Position numbers and translations under genes: made by a program
Assembly: GCA_024760905.1 (NCBI GenBank)
Contig: CM045732.1
Coordinates: forward strand, 59,068,496-59,132,495
DNA length: 64,000 nucleotides
Reading direction: 5' to 3'
Origin: Plotosus lineatus
Taxonomy: Eukaryota; Chordata; Actinopteri; Siluriformes; Plotosidae
The notes under the pieces: model-generated
What the model was told of the DNA's origin: nothing
Database searches by the model: none
Seen by the model: only the letters and a program-made list of their open reading frames with translations
Part shown: piece by piece, positions 63,753 to 64,000 of the stretch
Position numbering within the stretch: the first letter of the stretch is position 1
Layout: each line of letters begins with the position of its first letter

Positions 63753-64000
63753 AACCGTAACCCTAAACCCTAACCCTAACCCTAAACCGAAACCCTAATC
63801 CTAAACCCTAACCCTAACCCCAAACCCTAACCCTATACCCTAACCCTAACCCCTAACCCCTATCTCTAAACCCTAACCCTAACCCTAACCCTAAGCCCTA
63901 AACCCTAATCCTAAACCCTAACCCTAACCCTATACCTAACCCTAACTCTAACCCTAAACCCTAAACCCTAAACCCAACCCTAACCCTAAACCCTAATTCT
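63753..64000. repeat. Degenerate telomere-like CCCTAA array (runs off the window)
   Basis: Mixture of CCCTAA hexamers, CCCTAAA heptamers and CCCCTAA, with point variants (CCGAAA, CCTATA, CCTATCTCT). The C-rich strand is the + strand. It continues past the window end. Confidence 0.93.

Noticed and set aside
63753..64000. Plant-type telomere (CCCTAAA) as a hint of plant DNA
   Set aside because: The heptamers are interspersed variants in a degenerate array, and all genes in the window are vertebrate.

Overview
This is vertebrate nuclear DNA, almost certainly from a teleost fish. Three multi-exon genes with vertebrate splice sites sit in AT-rich, repeat-dense DNA carrying fish-type elements: Tc1 with long inverted repeats, pogo/Tigger, hAT, RTE-like LINEs, tRNA-derived SINEs, and long CA/TA microsatellites. 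No prokaryotic feature, CRISPR array, rRNA or free-standing tRNA gene was seen. The species cannot be named from the sequence.

Layout. (1) About 1-25.7 kb, + strand: spred1, a Sprouty-related EVH1 protein that restrains Ras/MAPK signalling. Exons 2 onward are present (11397-22496), followed by a ~3.2 kb 3' UTR ending near an AATAAA at 25710. The ~10-codon first exon is not found and probably lies left of the window, so the first 11.4 kb is read as intron 1. (2) 30.0-43.6 kb, + strand: a complete eight-exon fam98b, a tRNA-ligase-complex subunit with a Gly/Arg-rich tail; its joined frame is 405 codons. The spred1-fam98b order matches human 15q14. (3) 48.3-63.2 kb, - strand: a GABA-A receptor rho subunit of rho1-like type, converging tail-to-tail on fam98b. 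Nine exons are secure, and a phase-compatible signal-peptide exon is proposed at 63132-63181. The right edge is a degenerate CCCTAA-type array next to a 15-bp minisatellite.

The introns hold most of the unusual structure. One SINE family has ten copies; five inserts have readable target-site duplications, and the family shows two different LINE-derived 3' tails on the same tRNA-type head. Its common tail matches the 3' end of the RTE-like LINE, which has five copies here; its rarer tail matches the L2-type repeat. fam98b intron 5 is a stack: a hAT element split by a pogo-type element (itself containing a large foldback) and by an RTE copy. A second copy of the same hAT at 44.6-46.0 kb is split by a different pogo element. 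fam98b intron 7 carries a ~1.45 kb element with terminal inverted repeats that encloses a protein fragment resembling the multicopy SWIM/YqaJ-type proteins of fish. This is the best candidate for something poorly described.

The three genes do not form an operon or an obvious shared pathway; their adjacency is chromosomal synteny. Gene models were made by reading splice sites and checking codon phase across every junction, not by alignment or RNA evidence.
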